Assembly: GCA_003952965.2 (NCBI GenBank)
Contig: CM025849.1
Coordinates: 22,190,131 to 22,254,130 of the forward strand
DNA length: 64,000 nt
From: Morella rubra
Taxonomy: Eukaryota; Streptophyta; Magnoliopsida; Fagales; Myricaceae
Direction: 5' to 3'
The position numbers were made by a program, and so were the translations under genes. The first letter of the stretch is position 1; each line of letters opens with the position of its first letter. The notes beneath the pieces are model-generated. The model had not been told where the DNA came from, searched no databases, and saw nothing but the letters and a program-made list of their open reading frames with translations. Shown one piece after another: positions 1-11,693 of this stretch.

Positions 1-601
1 TGTTATTTATGAGAACAAAAATCATCACATGGCCAGGAACAAAAATCATCACTTAACTCGCGTCTCTTTTTCCATTCCTTGCATTTGCCATGGGCCATGT
101 ACAGCTCATCACATTTATATTCCGGCCTTGTCTTTAGCTAATTCGATCCATTTGTAAGCACACGTATGATGTACATATATTCACCCATCGAGTAAATGCA
201 AACCTAAGGAATGTTGTCCGCTCAAACTCTCTCTTAACAAATGTCTTGGCTTGAAAACTTAAAATAATTTAAAGTATGCTCTTAAATTTTTATATCATGT
301 GCGAGCTGGTTTTAATAGTCTTTTCAAAACATAGTATTTCAATTTTTTCTTCAATAAAACCTTTAATAAAATTCAATATCTATTGTTGTCATTATGCTGA
401 AAATAATTATTGACTTGAAGGTTTTCTTTATCTGTATAAATGTCCTTATAATTGCAATTTTACACGTTAGAGATTCATGCATGTATCTATGTCTTGAAAC
501 AAAACACATACCCAGTTTTTATGATGACATATAGGTGGTGAAAAACTTCTGATTCATTTGTGATTTTATGACTTTTCTATACTGACAATTTCACACAATA
601 A
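1..601. other. AT-rich sequence upstream of the PGG exon, no gene seen
   Basis: No convincing coding frame, RNA gene or repeat boundary is visible. By position this is probably intron of the ankyrin/PGG gene whose last exon follows, but no upstream ankyrin exon lies within the window. Confidence 0.4.
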
Positions 602-898
602 ATGTTACACATGATGAATATCTCTAGTGTTTTTAGGAAAACCCATAATAATATTCTATCAAATCAGACATTGGATGAAGCTCGTGAGTACCGCAAGAGT
701 TTAGAACACCAAGTATATATCACAAATAAGAAGAAGGAGAAGGAAAATCAAAAGAAGGAAGAGTTGGTGAAAACAACTGGAGTCCATTTAGTAGTGGCTA
801 CACTCATTACACCTGTGACCTTTGCAGCTGGTATTACATTACCTGGAGGGTTCGAAGGAGGAAATGACCAACACCCAGGCTCTGCAGTTCTAAGGTGA
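602..898 (+). pseudogene. PGG-domain exon of an ankyrin-repeat membrane protein, 3' truncated
   Basis: The frame encodes a basic linker rich in K and E, followed by VHLVVATLITPVTFAAG and TLPGG. This is the start of the PGG domain found at the C-terminus of plant ankyrin-repeat membrane proteins (ITN1/ACD6-like), where it begins the transmembrane part. A true exon probably starts at an AG acceptor around 630-640, so the ATG at 602 need not be real. The domain normally runs on through several membrane helices after SAVLR. Here the frame stops within a few bases and gives way to a tract of ten G and retroelement sequence. I infer that an insertion or deletion removed the gene's 3' end. The upstream ankyrin exons lie outside the window. 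Similar proteins act at membranes in stress or defence responses; no specific role can be assigned here. Confidence 0.75.
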
Positions 899-3189
899 AA
901 GTACGTTTAGACCCTAAACTATAGGGGGGGGGGGTGAATAGGTACAATAAAAAATATCTACTCGATGTATAAGACACTAAAAAGTAGAATCAATTAACCA
1001 ATAGTCAAAACTAAATTCTGAGACAGAACAACAGAAACTTACAAAGCCAAGCACATATTACAGCAAATGGAAATAGCTAGATAATCACAATTTATTGACA
1101 ATAGTAGAGTGGCAGCAACAAGATATGCTCAGTAACTATAACCTCAAACTAGGAGTGAATTACAGCAACTAAACAATCAAGAACAATGTGATTTTCAGCA
1201 ACAATACCAACACAACATATGCAGATTTTTCTTACCCTATAACACGCAACACTTATAGTAAAGATTTCAGCAACACAGTAATTAAAGCAAGTTGTTAACA
1301 GAAATACTCAAGGATCAAACTAAGGTAATTCAATCAGCAACACAATCACCAAGATTCCAATGCATTCAACTCACAAACCAATCCAAAAATCATGACTTAG
1401 ATCAATTATCAAGATCAACCAACAGCAACCAATTTGCTTGTAAAATCTCACGTCTGTAGCACTTTAGATCTGCAAAATGGTAATCAATATGAGTTAGTTA
1501 AAACAAGATTTAAGATAAACAAGAATTAGAATCAACACCCAGATTTTTTGTTGACGAAGTGAAAAATCACTTGAGGATATTTTCCCCAAGAGAAAAAAAC
1601 ACTCCGGGTGTGCGAAGGCCACACCAATCGATCCACTATATGCTTGAAAACTTTACACAAATGGTGATCAACATGAAAATCCTTTTCATTTTCCAGATCC
1701 CCAATACTTCCGTAAAGCCTCCCAAATAGGCTTCTCTTAGGACGGTGCCCAGCACCAATTTCTTTGACCAGCAACTCTGATCTGCACTAGTGGACGTCGA
1801 CGAACTCGTCAACCCTTCAATTCTTCCTCAGAAAGCACTTGGCAGCAGTCTTGATCAACTTCTCAAGATTCGTCTTTGCAATGTTATGATCAACACCCGA
1901 GTGGAACGAGAAGACCCAACGATCTACAGTCTACACCACTCGAAACCTTCCTACTAGAGGAAGCAAATCTCAACTCAAGATGCACTTAGATCTTTTTCCC
2001 AGGTAGAGAGACAAATCGGGATTTTTTGTAGGTAGGAGTTCTTGAAGTTCTTTCGGTCAAGGTACGTAAATCCTCATGGTGAAATAACGTGAATTTTGTT
2101 TTCTCAGGTGTATTTTTTTATGAGGGTATCTTAGTAAAAACAAGTTAGATATGTTGTTGGGCGTGTTTTCTGGAAGGGGTATATGAAGGCTACAGAAACT
2201 CGCCAGGCTGACCCCAGGCTAACCAGATAATTGAAAAACTGCCTTACAGCTCAGCGTCCATTTCCAATTGTTCAGAAGCCACCAGCACCTTCCAGCCACT
2301 TTCTATTCATTCCATGTCCTTTCTGAATTAATCAGTTGCTGCAACAATTCTAAATGAAAAAGTACATTTATTAAGTGACTGTTTTGCATGAAAATGCCGA
2401 TTTCATAACACCTTCTCAATCTCCCCTCTTTGCAATTTCATGACAAGAACCTTAAGCTAAATACATATCTCTCATCTAAGATCTTTATCACCAAACAACA
2501 GCACTTAGTTTACAAGATTATGCAGCCTAGATAAACTAACAAAGTCCCTAAGCAACTTGATTAATGAATTGAGTACCTGAAACAAACAAACACTCAAACT
2601 TGACCGTGATCAATATACTCAATATAATTCAAATCTAAACACATAAGATCACATAAGAGGTATATTGTAATTTCCAACAGATTTATACACTCATTAGAAA
2701 CCAAAGGGAATAGCAATATCACATATCAACCAAAAACCAGTTTATAATGATAACCCCCAATCATTATCAGTTTCAGATATATGCAATCAAATAGTGCATT
2801 TGCCAAAATCTTAAATATCAGAAACTAAGCTTACTAACAGTAGGTGATTGTAACATTAATCATAAGTCAACATTTTAATGAAACATGGAGATTTAGAGAA
2901 TATCCAGACAGCCATAAAACAAGTCTTAACACAGCAAATCCAAAGAAATAACCAGAAACACGAGTTTTGAACTCCCCCTAACACCAACACCTACGTCAGC
3001 AAACACTCCATTTTCCATCTGTATACCAGATCACAAAAAGTGTAAATATCAGCAAAAAGTAAACTCCCCCTGAGTTTCATAACAGCACACCCAACTACCG
3101 ACTCCACGACTCCCCTTAACACCATGTCTCCCCTTTTTTTGTCGATGGAAAAGGCAAAATAAGTCACTCCAAATTCATTCACCAATCAC

Positions 3190-4431
3190 TCATGTCATCA
3201 TATTCTTTCCCATCAGATGAGAAATATTCAGTATGTCAGAGGGATGAGGTTGAGATGAGGAAGGAAACGCCGAGGACGGGTTCGTTGAGGGATTGGTTGG
3301 AGCAAGTGTATGTGCAGCAGCTACAATAGGCCCACACTGACCAAGATACTGGCGAATCCATTGAATATCAGCCCGATTCTTCGAAGACTCAGCTTGTAGA
3401 ACACTAGTTGCAACAGTAAGGAGGTCGTTATCATGGATCAAAGGCGCCATTGCTTCAACGAGCTTCTCTTGTGCCTTGCATATGCAGCACTTCAGTTCGT
3501 GTAAGCTGAGAATCAGCTTTGAGCAGGGATATTTCAGACATCATGGAGGAAGTTCTCTCAAGAAGGAGTTTCATGCTTTCCATCATGTAACTTGTTGCAG
3601 TCATGTAGGAAGGAACATGAGCAGGAATTGTGGAAGAAGAGGCAGACTGGGCCTTTTTTCTTGTGAGAGATGATTTGGGTGAAGGTATTAAGCCCTATCT
3701 TAGCAGGAGTGTCCATTCTAGGGAAGGAAGAGGGATATGGAATTTCTAACATAAGCAACAGTTTTTGAATGGCACATGCATATCACAATAAAGTCCTGCC
3801 TTGTGAATTGAAGCTTTTACAATGTGAGCACATAACAGAACCTAAGTCAATCGAATCATTGTGCATAAAGGCATAAAGAAACTTGGCTCTGTCTAGGGAT
3901 AAAGCTGAGAGCTTTTGTGCAGGTAGAATGTTTGTGCCTATGACACGGTAAACATACACTTAGAAAATGAGCACAGTGAAACCCTTACCATCAAAATGTA
4001 GCAGGTCTGATTAGTATAACAAACTAGTCAAGATGTCAAAGGGGCAGGTATGTAGCCGACTAAGTAAAGAGGATTCTCTACTCTAGGAAAAGACAACCTT
4101 TGTGACAGAAAATTCGGGTAACTCTGAAGTGGTGACCTCTAAGAAAAACAGAGAAGTGTTTTAGAGATATCAAGATATCATTTGAATAAAATTCGCGAAC
4201 TAACTGAGAAGATGGGGAAGCTAAATTAACCAAGAGGTTCCCATTTACGAGTAAGGAATAGTTAAGGCAGTGAAATATGAGAAAAGTCTTCCAGAGAAAC
4301 TCCCTTTCTACCAGCAGAGTTAAGGTAGAGAACTTCTCAGTGTAGAGAGCAGCAGCTTTAGCATCCACAAATCGATCAGAATCAAACTCTTGAGAGCGTT
4401 TTCCTCTCTTTGCCGCTCTCTTGTAAGTCAT
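3190..4431 (-). pseudogene. Broken ORF with 'putative plant transposon protein' (Transposase_32-type) domain
   Basis: The minus-strand frame at 4431-4078 encodes SQEFDSDRFVDAKAAALY, then a segment ending SPSSQLVREFYSND. This is the typical beginning of the domain annotated as putative plant transposon protein, found in ORFs of plant LTR elements. After a frameshift near 4180 further pieces follow: a block around 3900-3830 (SLDRAKFLYAFMHNDSID), another at 3758-3558 starting MLMLEIPYP, and a C-terminal segment at 3450-3190 rich in P, S and T. No single frame is open across the region, so it is decayed. The position downstream of Copia RNase H suggests it is the extra ORF of the surrounding SIRE-like element. 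Its function is unknown. Confidence 0.6.
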
Positions 4432-5829
4432 CTATAACAAACAAACAAACAAGTTTAAGGAAGCTGGAATCATTATAGACTACAAGAAATTAATGTTGTA
4501 CAATCGTAACAGAATCCATATTCATAGCCATAGGAATATCAAAGTTTTCCATTTGAAATCAAAGTTTTAACAAGTGTATCCATATTGATCAGTTGAGCAG
4601 CCCATGAAGCTAACACATTTAGGAAGGATAACTAAAATAATTTTGAACTAACCTCCCTAGAATACAACTAGAGAAAACAAAGATTTAATAAACCTAACTC
4701 TCATTTATCTCACATACAATGTGTTGACCCGTGAGAGATATTCACATCAAGCCATCAATAGGACAACTAATATCACATATTACTGCAATTATGAATGAAC
4801 CAGAGACCTTAGACACCAAGAGATACCTTAGACTCATAGAGAACATATAGCAAAAAGCAAGGGAACCCGATTGTAACGAAAGACCCAAAAATATATTGTG
4901 AATGCAACAATTTTGAACCCAAAATAGGCATATATTCATCACATTCGGCCACTATATTGAAGAAAAATCCAATACCCAAATGATTTGCAAGACACATTCT
5001 CATTATTCTTCAAATAGAGCAAACCTCCGTAAAATTAGGACAAATCTGAAATCTCAATCGTGATCTTAGCTACTATGACATGTAATCTTCCACAAAATAT
5101 CATAAGAGACACAGCCCATGAGATTTCTTTAGATTCAACAAGAAACATGGTAGATCTAAAGATTTGTCGCCAAACCCATGAGAGTTTCGAAAAACTCAAA
5201 AATGATGAGAAAAACGAATAAATCGTACAAAAGTCTAGATTCATACCTTAGAGATTGTAGTGGAGGATTTCTTGAGCAAAATGCAACTGAAATCATGAGT
5301 GAAATGACCACGCTTTGCTCGAGATATTGAGAGCTTGTGTTTCGGCTAAGGGTGTCACGGTAGAAGTGTCGAAAGAAATGGGTAAAAAACTTAACTTGTA
5401 AAAGTAAAAAGTGAGGTACAAAAGGGCATTCACGTGTAAAAAAAATAAAAGCTAGTATAAAAAAAAACTCTTACACGCTGCATACAACAAACCATAGGGT
5501 AACAACATGCGTGATATCTTTAGGACCAGATCATGACTGACATTGTCAGTGATGAATAACTTTATACTAACCTTGGACTTAACTAAAAGTCGAATTCTCA
5601 AGAACAATATAGTATTATAGAAATTCAAAAAATTCCAAAATTCCAAAAGAAATTTATGAAATTTGAAAATTCTTAATAAAAATAATTTTACTAGAACATT
5701 TATACAAACCTAAACACTGAAGACCAACAGTTAATGCATCAATTAAAACAAATAAACAACAAATAACAAAGAAAATAAACAATTAAAAATATAAAAAAAC
5801 TAAACCATAAAAAATCAATTTGTAATTAA
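4432..5829. other. AT-rich spacer inside the Copia remnant, no gene seen
   Basis: Only short unconvincing frames are present. The 5640-5830 part is strongly A-rich on the + strand. By position this is the spacer between pol and the extra ORF of the minus-strand retroelement. Confidence 0.4.
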
Positions 5830-5998
5830 CTAAATAAACTCAGCTAATTGATTTTCCGTGGAGACATTCTCAAGTGTTACAATTTTGTTTTCAACAAGAT
5901 CTCTAATAAAGTGATGTCTAATGTCTATGTGTTTAGTTCTAGAATGTTGAACATGATTTTTTGATATATTAATGGCACTAATGTTATCACAAGAAAAA
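5830..5998 (-). pseudogene. Ty1/Copia pol fragment: C-terminal end of RNase H
   Basis: The minus-strand translation contains [12 protein letters not shown], then [20 protein letters not shown] and a final NQLAEFI before a TAG stop at 5830-5832. This is the highly conserved end of Copia polyprotein (RNase H). The [13 protein letters not shown] block is diagnostic. The fragment starts abruptly at about 5998 next to unrelated G-poor sequence, so the rest of pol was lost by truncation. It fixes the orientation of the 900-6000 retroelement as minus. Confidence 0.85.
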
Positions 5999-8900
5999 TA
6001 TTATGGAACTTAATAATATATCTGTCTCAGAAATCTTCTTGCTATCTCTCACCAAAATAAATATCAGAAGGGCACTTAACAACTACCTCCATTTATACCA
6101 CATATTACACGTACATTGGCTGCGTAGACAAAACAAGATGGACTTAATCCTTCATGTTTATACTAAACCTAAACTTCACTATTCCTATTCATATGTAGCA
6201 ACCAGAACACAATTTATTCATTTCTCTCCTATCTATTCTGAAATCACATCTCACAGGTCCACTACAATTCTAAAGATGCAGCTGACCTCACTATACTTAC
6301 CTCTAAGACTCTTACCTTTGTAGCTCGAGTGTATTGAACATCTCCAACCTCAACTCACAAGATACCAATCAAAGTTTTTCACAATCCAACTATTGACTAC
6401 CATATTAAATCTCATCTCTATATTCACAGATATCAAAATGAAAGGTACTTTTCCATATAAGTCTTAATCGATATCATTTATTCTCTTTCAACGCATACAT
6501 CAAATCCTGAAATACCCTACACGGATATAGATTGCATAAGTTTCCTCTCGGACCTAACTCACCACTTATAAACAAACGCTATCATAAATACTACTAGTCC
6601 TTCTAGTACTGACTATGAGTTATAACTAAATCCAACTCATTGAATTCTATCTCCCAAAATATCAATATTTCCTATAGAGCTTGTAAACTTTAATCATACA
6701 TAGATATCGCTTCTCATTAATGAGTTCATATGTAATTTATTCTATACCAAACTTTGTAATACATAGCCTTTCTGCATTAGTATTTGTATTGAAGAAATCT
6801 AACACGACCCACAACATTTTAAATCTGTCACTAATCGATATTTATATTGTATTTTAAATCCAAATATACAACCCTAATTTTGATCAATCTTGAGTTTCCA
6901 ATGTTGTTAATCTATGACAATAATATTATGTCAATTAGCATCCAGCACCATTATCTCCAAATCGACTTATCCTCAATACAGTTACCGTGATTTACCATAA
7001 AATCACTTAAAGCTTATATTCATCAGATATAAGTTTGAACTATCTAAATACTCAACTCATTTTCATTATCCCTTAAACAATAAGTAAGCTGTTTTGATCA
7101 CCTCTTACCCTTCTAAGAGATGACGACTAATTTAACTTCTTTCTATGATAAATAAAGTAGGGTTAGATGATCTCTCCATAACACCCACCTTCGTCTTGAG
7201 ACAATGTTCTTATTACTACTTTAGCTAATCAAGTATTAGACTCCTTTTCTTCCATTCAATACACACGCTCTAGCAGCTTTGTTTGGTAATTATGTCCAAT
7301 TGCGAAATACAATTTTACTTTCAAGTCCTTAAATCTATACAACCAAAAGCAATTCTTCTATATCATAATTAACCAAACTTCACTAAAAAATCCCTACTTT
7401 TTAATCATTCCTAATAATGGCTTACTAATTCATTCTATAGTACCATCCAAAATATACAATGAATAACGATAGTAATGATAATATCTCGTAACTGCCGACA
7501 TATTATTAACCTAAAGCCTTATGACATATTGGGCCACAATTAGTCTCAGTAAAAATTCTATCTCATTCTCTATTGCAGTAACGCTCTTTAAAATGCGTGA
7601 CCAACATCTACATCGTTTCTCTTCGTCGAGTTCATTACTCACTTCTATCCTTTCGATGTTAGTTCGTTCTCTAAATCACAATTCTAAGCTTTCTATACCA
7701 GACTTAATACATTAATAAACGTCTTTCGCTACAACCGAAATGTATTATCTCAAAAAACATCATCACATCTTTTAATAATTGATTCAAGTTCCCTTCTTAG
7801 CCCTAATGCATTAATGTCCAAAAATCATCCATGCAATAGAACATATATACTAGTCATGTACTCTTTCTCTAGAAGTATCACAATCATAGTCCCATAACTA
7901 CAATCTACATGATGAAAAGACTTCAAGCTCAAATTGCCTTACTTCTGCTAGTTCTTTTACATTACCCCTTAAACATTATCCATTTCCCACTATTTTGTGG
8001 TTACTTTTTATTTTACATCTCCATTAAAGGTTCATACTCGTATCTAAGATTATCCACCTGATTGAAATCTTAATCTAATACTGATATACGTGAGGATATG
8101 TCCTGCCATTCAACATCTTATATGCCTCACTCTATGGCATCATTCCAGTTTTCAATCTGCCTCATTTTCATTTTCTACTTGACCATAAATGGATAGTACC
8201 TTAGTGGCTTCAATTTAAGACTCCTTATACAGAGTCCTTCTACATCTCATCATACTACACATTTATAACTTCCAATTAACATTCGCATTAATAATTCCTC
8301 ATAAATAAATCTTAAACTTAATTAGTTGTTCGACTCCAAAAAAAATTTCAATTCATCACTCTAGAAGTCAATACCTTGCTTCCAGTTAATTCTCTTCTCC
8401 TACACTATCAATAACAAATACTTTGCTCGCACCAAGGAAATACTACTTAATAATTCCAATTACACACATCTAGTTCTTTTTCCTTCTCACACAATTATCT
8501 CATAGTGGAAACACAATAATTTTTTAGTCTAAGATTCAAAAAAACCCTCTAAATACTCCTTATATCATGACAATGAGACGTAAATTTACGCTTTCCCCAA
8601 AAAATTTATTCATGCTGAAGTTACCTACCCTTAGCATCACACCTTCTCCATCTCATCTGAAGAACATAATTTTTCACTTTCCACACTCACATTATGCCCT
8701 CTGTATGTAAAATAAAGGTGCTGATAAGAATTCTCCTTCATTCGAATACCACAGTAAATTTCCAAAATGATAGAATTTTCATACCACTCCATTATCCATG
8801 ACCTTCAATTTTACTACTAAGAGTTTTATTCTCTCATTTGTGTTTACTATTACAACATTTCATTACTTATTCATAACACCTTTCAATTTATCTATGAAGT

Positions 8901-9294
8901 ATATACATCCAGTAATATTCTATAAATCATCAACAACAACAAAGGCATAACTTCCTTTCCAGCCAACGTTTCGTATAAAATGTCCCACTTTAATCCAATG
9001 TTAACTAGCTCTAAATCTCTTAAGTTCAAACACCCAAAAGTATTCTTTTACATATTTCATCATTTGTTATCAATGTGCCATGTCCTCCACACATAACCTT
9101 TATTTTACAACATTAAGCTCTGTACACCATCTACCCCTTAGAAAGACTATTGAGAAGATATCTAGTAATTCAAAAATGTCCTAGCTTTTGATGTCCAAAA
9201 ATGAGTTTCATCAAGTTTGCACACTTTTTACACTTCACTAAATCTCCAATCCAATAGTAACATTACCATAGTCAGATTCAAATACATCAGTTCT
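5999..9294. other. 3.3 kb gene-free, G-poor stretch
   Basis: I found no recognisable protein, RNA gene or repeat family. The + strand is visibly depleted in G relative to C over the whole stretch. It may be a very old retroelement coded on the minus strand, but no motif supports this. The run ends at the assembly gap. Confidence 0.5.
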
Positions 9295-10294
9295 NNNNNN
9301 NNNNNNNNNNNNNNNNNNNNNNNNNNNNNNNNNNNNNNNNNNNNNNNNNNNNNNNNNNNNNNNNNNNNNNNNNNNNNNNNNNNNNNNNNNNNNNNNNNNN
9401 NNNNNNNNNNNNNNNNNNNNNNNNNNNNNNNNNNNNNNNNNNNNNNNNNNNNNNNNNNNNNNNNNNNNNNNNNNNNNNNNNNNNNNNNNNNNNNNNNNNN
9501 NNNNNNNNNNNNNNNNNNNNNNNNNNNNNNNNNNNNNNNNNNNNNNNNNNNNNNNNNNNNNNNNNNNNNNNNNNNNNNNNNNNNNNNNNNNNNNNNNNNN
9601 NNNNNNNNNNNNNNNNNNNNNNNNNNNNNNNNNNNNNNNNNNNNNNNNNNNNNNNNNNNNNNNNNNNNNNNNNNNNNNNNNNNNNNNNNNNNNNNNNNNN
9701 NNNNNNNNNNNNNNNNNNNNNNNNNNNNNNNNNNNNNNNNNNNNNNNNNNNNNNNNNNNNNNNNNNNNNNNNNNNNNNNNNNNNNNNNNNNNNNNNNNNN
9801 NNNNNNNNNNNNNNNNNNNNNNNNNNNNNNNNNNNNNNNNNNNNNNNNNNNNNNNNNNNNNNNNNNNNNNNNNNNNNNNNNNNNNNNNNNNNNNNNNNNN
9901 NNNNNNNNNNNNNNNNNNNNNNNNNNNNNNNNNNNNNNNNNNNNNNNNNNNNNNNNNNNNNNNNNNNNNNNNNNNNNNNNNNNNNNNNNNNNNNNNNNNN
10001 NNNNNNNNNNNNNNNNNNNNNNNNNNNNNNNNNNNNNNNNNNNNNNNNNNNNNNNNNNNNNNNNNNNNNNNNNNNNNNNNNNNNNNNNNNNNNNNNNNNN
10101 NNNNNNNNNNNNNNNNNNNNNNNNNNNNNNNNNNNNNNNNNNNNNNNNNNNNNNNNNNNNNNNNNNNNNNNNNNNNNNNNNNNNNNNNNNNNNNNNNNNN
10201 NNNNNNNNNNNNNNNNNNNNNNNNNNNNNNNNNNNNNNNNNNNNNNNNNNNNNNNNNNNNNNNNNNNNNNNNNNNNNNNNNNNNNNNNNNNNNN
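9295..10294. other. Assembly gap (1000 N)
   Basis: A run of exactly 1000 N. The round number indicates a fixed-size scaffold gap, so the true distance and content are unknown. Any frame reported across it is meaningless. Confidence 0.99.
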
Positions 10295-10836
10295 AAGATA
10301 AATGTACCCTCATTTGAGTCCTCTTTAGCCTTCTAAGATGCTTCTAGCAATTCATAGAAGCAAAAAATAATATGAAGTTAGCTTATTTTTTAAATTAAAA
10401 AAATGACTTCACTTAAAATTTAGTTGGTCAAATTTATCTTTTTCAAATAAGGAGGTCACAAGTCATTCAGTGGAACGAAAACGTTCGACATAAACTCAAC
10501 AGTTGAAGGATGAAATTGCAACGAAAAATATAGTTTTCTAGGGTGAGTTGCAACGAGTTAAAGTTTGTAAGAGTATTTGAGAATTGTGTGATAGTTTGAA
10601 GAGAAAAATTGTAATTAACCCAAAAATTTTTTACTGAAACTCATCAAATCTTTCAACAAAAATAGTTTTTTCAAACATTTTTTTACTTTCACATTCTTCA
10701 ACATAATAAATTTAAAACTCTCTTTCCAAATATCGATTCTATGCACCACCCTTAGACACCCAAAAAACACACATCTCAAAATTCTTCTTAATCATTATAT
10801 ATATATATATATATTCAAAAAAAAACAAAAAAAGAA

Positions 10837-11047
10837 TTCCTTGAAAAACAAAATAATAACCTTATTCAGTTATACTGAACCAGCTAGATTTTCTTTTCTA
10901 AATCTAAGAGACAGAAGTGAGCCGCCTCATTTAATGAAAGATAGATATTCCATGAAAACAAAATAATAACCTTATTCAATTATAATGGGCCAACTAAATT
11001 TTCTTTTCTAAATTTAAGAGATAGAAACTAGCCACCTCATTTAATGA
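10837..11047. repeat. Two-copy tandem duplication, about 110-bp unit
   Basis: The segment starting 'attccttgaaaaacaaaat' at 10837 recurs from about 10948, each copy ending with 'cacctcatttaatgaa' or a close variant. The copies differ at scattered positions. It is a simple local duplication near a TA microsatellite (about 10796-10814) in noncoding DNA downstream of GPN3. Confidence 0.8.
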
Positions 11048-11693
11048 AATGAAAGCTTTGTCCATTTTTAAATGTGAAAAGAGGGCCGGATGAGTTGTCG
11101 TATTAATAATTTGAGAAAAACAAATGTGGTGAACAATAATAAAACACCGCAAATTAAAGATCTAAAAAAACCGCTTGTTATAGAACAGAATTTAGGAGTG
11201 AATGCTTTTGGTCTGATAGTCCTTTCCTGTTGGATTAGGCCCACAAAAGACAGAAGAATGGTGAACCTGCCAACCTTTGAAAAACAATTCTGAAGAATTC
11301 TTTGTTGGAATCCCCAAAAACGGGTAAACTAACACATAAACCCTAACTAATCATAAATTACCTTGATGACAGCTAACACTTTCCAGGTAAATTAATTTTT
11401 TTTTTTCACTTGTTTTCTAGTGATTAGCGGAGCTTTTTTTTTTAGCCTATATTTGCCATTTTTTAAAAGACAAATTCCCAGAAACTCATGATTTTCCCCC
11501 CCCCATCCAACAGGAAAAGGTTTTATAATTATACATCCTCATAATCCATTGTTAAAGAGTTCATAATTTGATCCTACATATTGGCACTGCTACCGTACTT
11601 GAATACAACCCTTTTTTTCACTCCCATCAGACAGTCACGACAGGGCCAGCAACAGTAAAAATGTTTTCACATGAGCAGCAGAGTTTGTAAAAC
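11048..11693. other. 3' flank of GPN3, no further gene seen
   Basis: AT-rich noncoding sequence. The part nearest 11693 is presumably the 3' UTR of the minus-strand GPN3 gene. No clear polyadenylation signal could be singled out. Confidence 0.4.

Larger units (their letters stand above)
899..5998 (-). mobile_element. Degenerate SIRE/Maximus-like Copia retroelement, 3' part
   Basis: Read on the minus strand the order is: Copia RNase H end (5998-5830), AT-rich spacer, an ORF with a plant-transposon domain (4431-3190), several AGGGGGAG-like purine motifs (near 3120, 3070, 2970 and 2420), then LTR-like sequence with the G-rich 'GTGAATAGG' motif near 925-945. SIRE/Maximus Copia elements are known for an extra ORF between pol and the 3' LTR and for repeated polypurine motifs, which fits. 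I could not define LTR ends or a target-site duplication, and everything 5' of RNase H is missing. A related LTR-like stretch occurs near 56915-57790. Family assignment is inferred from the layout. Confidence 0.45.

Noticed and set aside
3476-3673. Plus-strand frame overlapping the transposon-domain ORF
   Set aside because: Shadow of the minus-strand pseudogene.
9217-10317. Long open frames on both strands across the gap
   Set aside because: They consist of unknown residues from the 1000-N run and carry no information.
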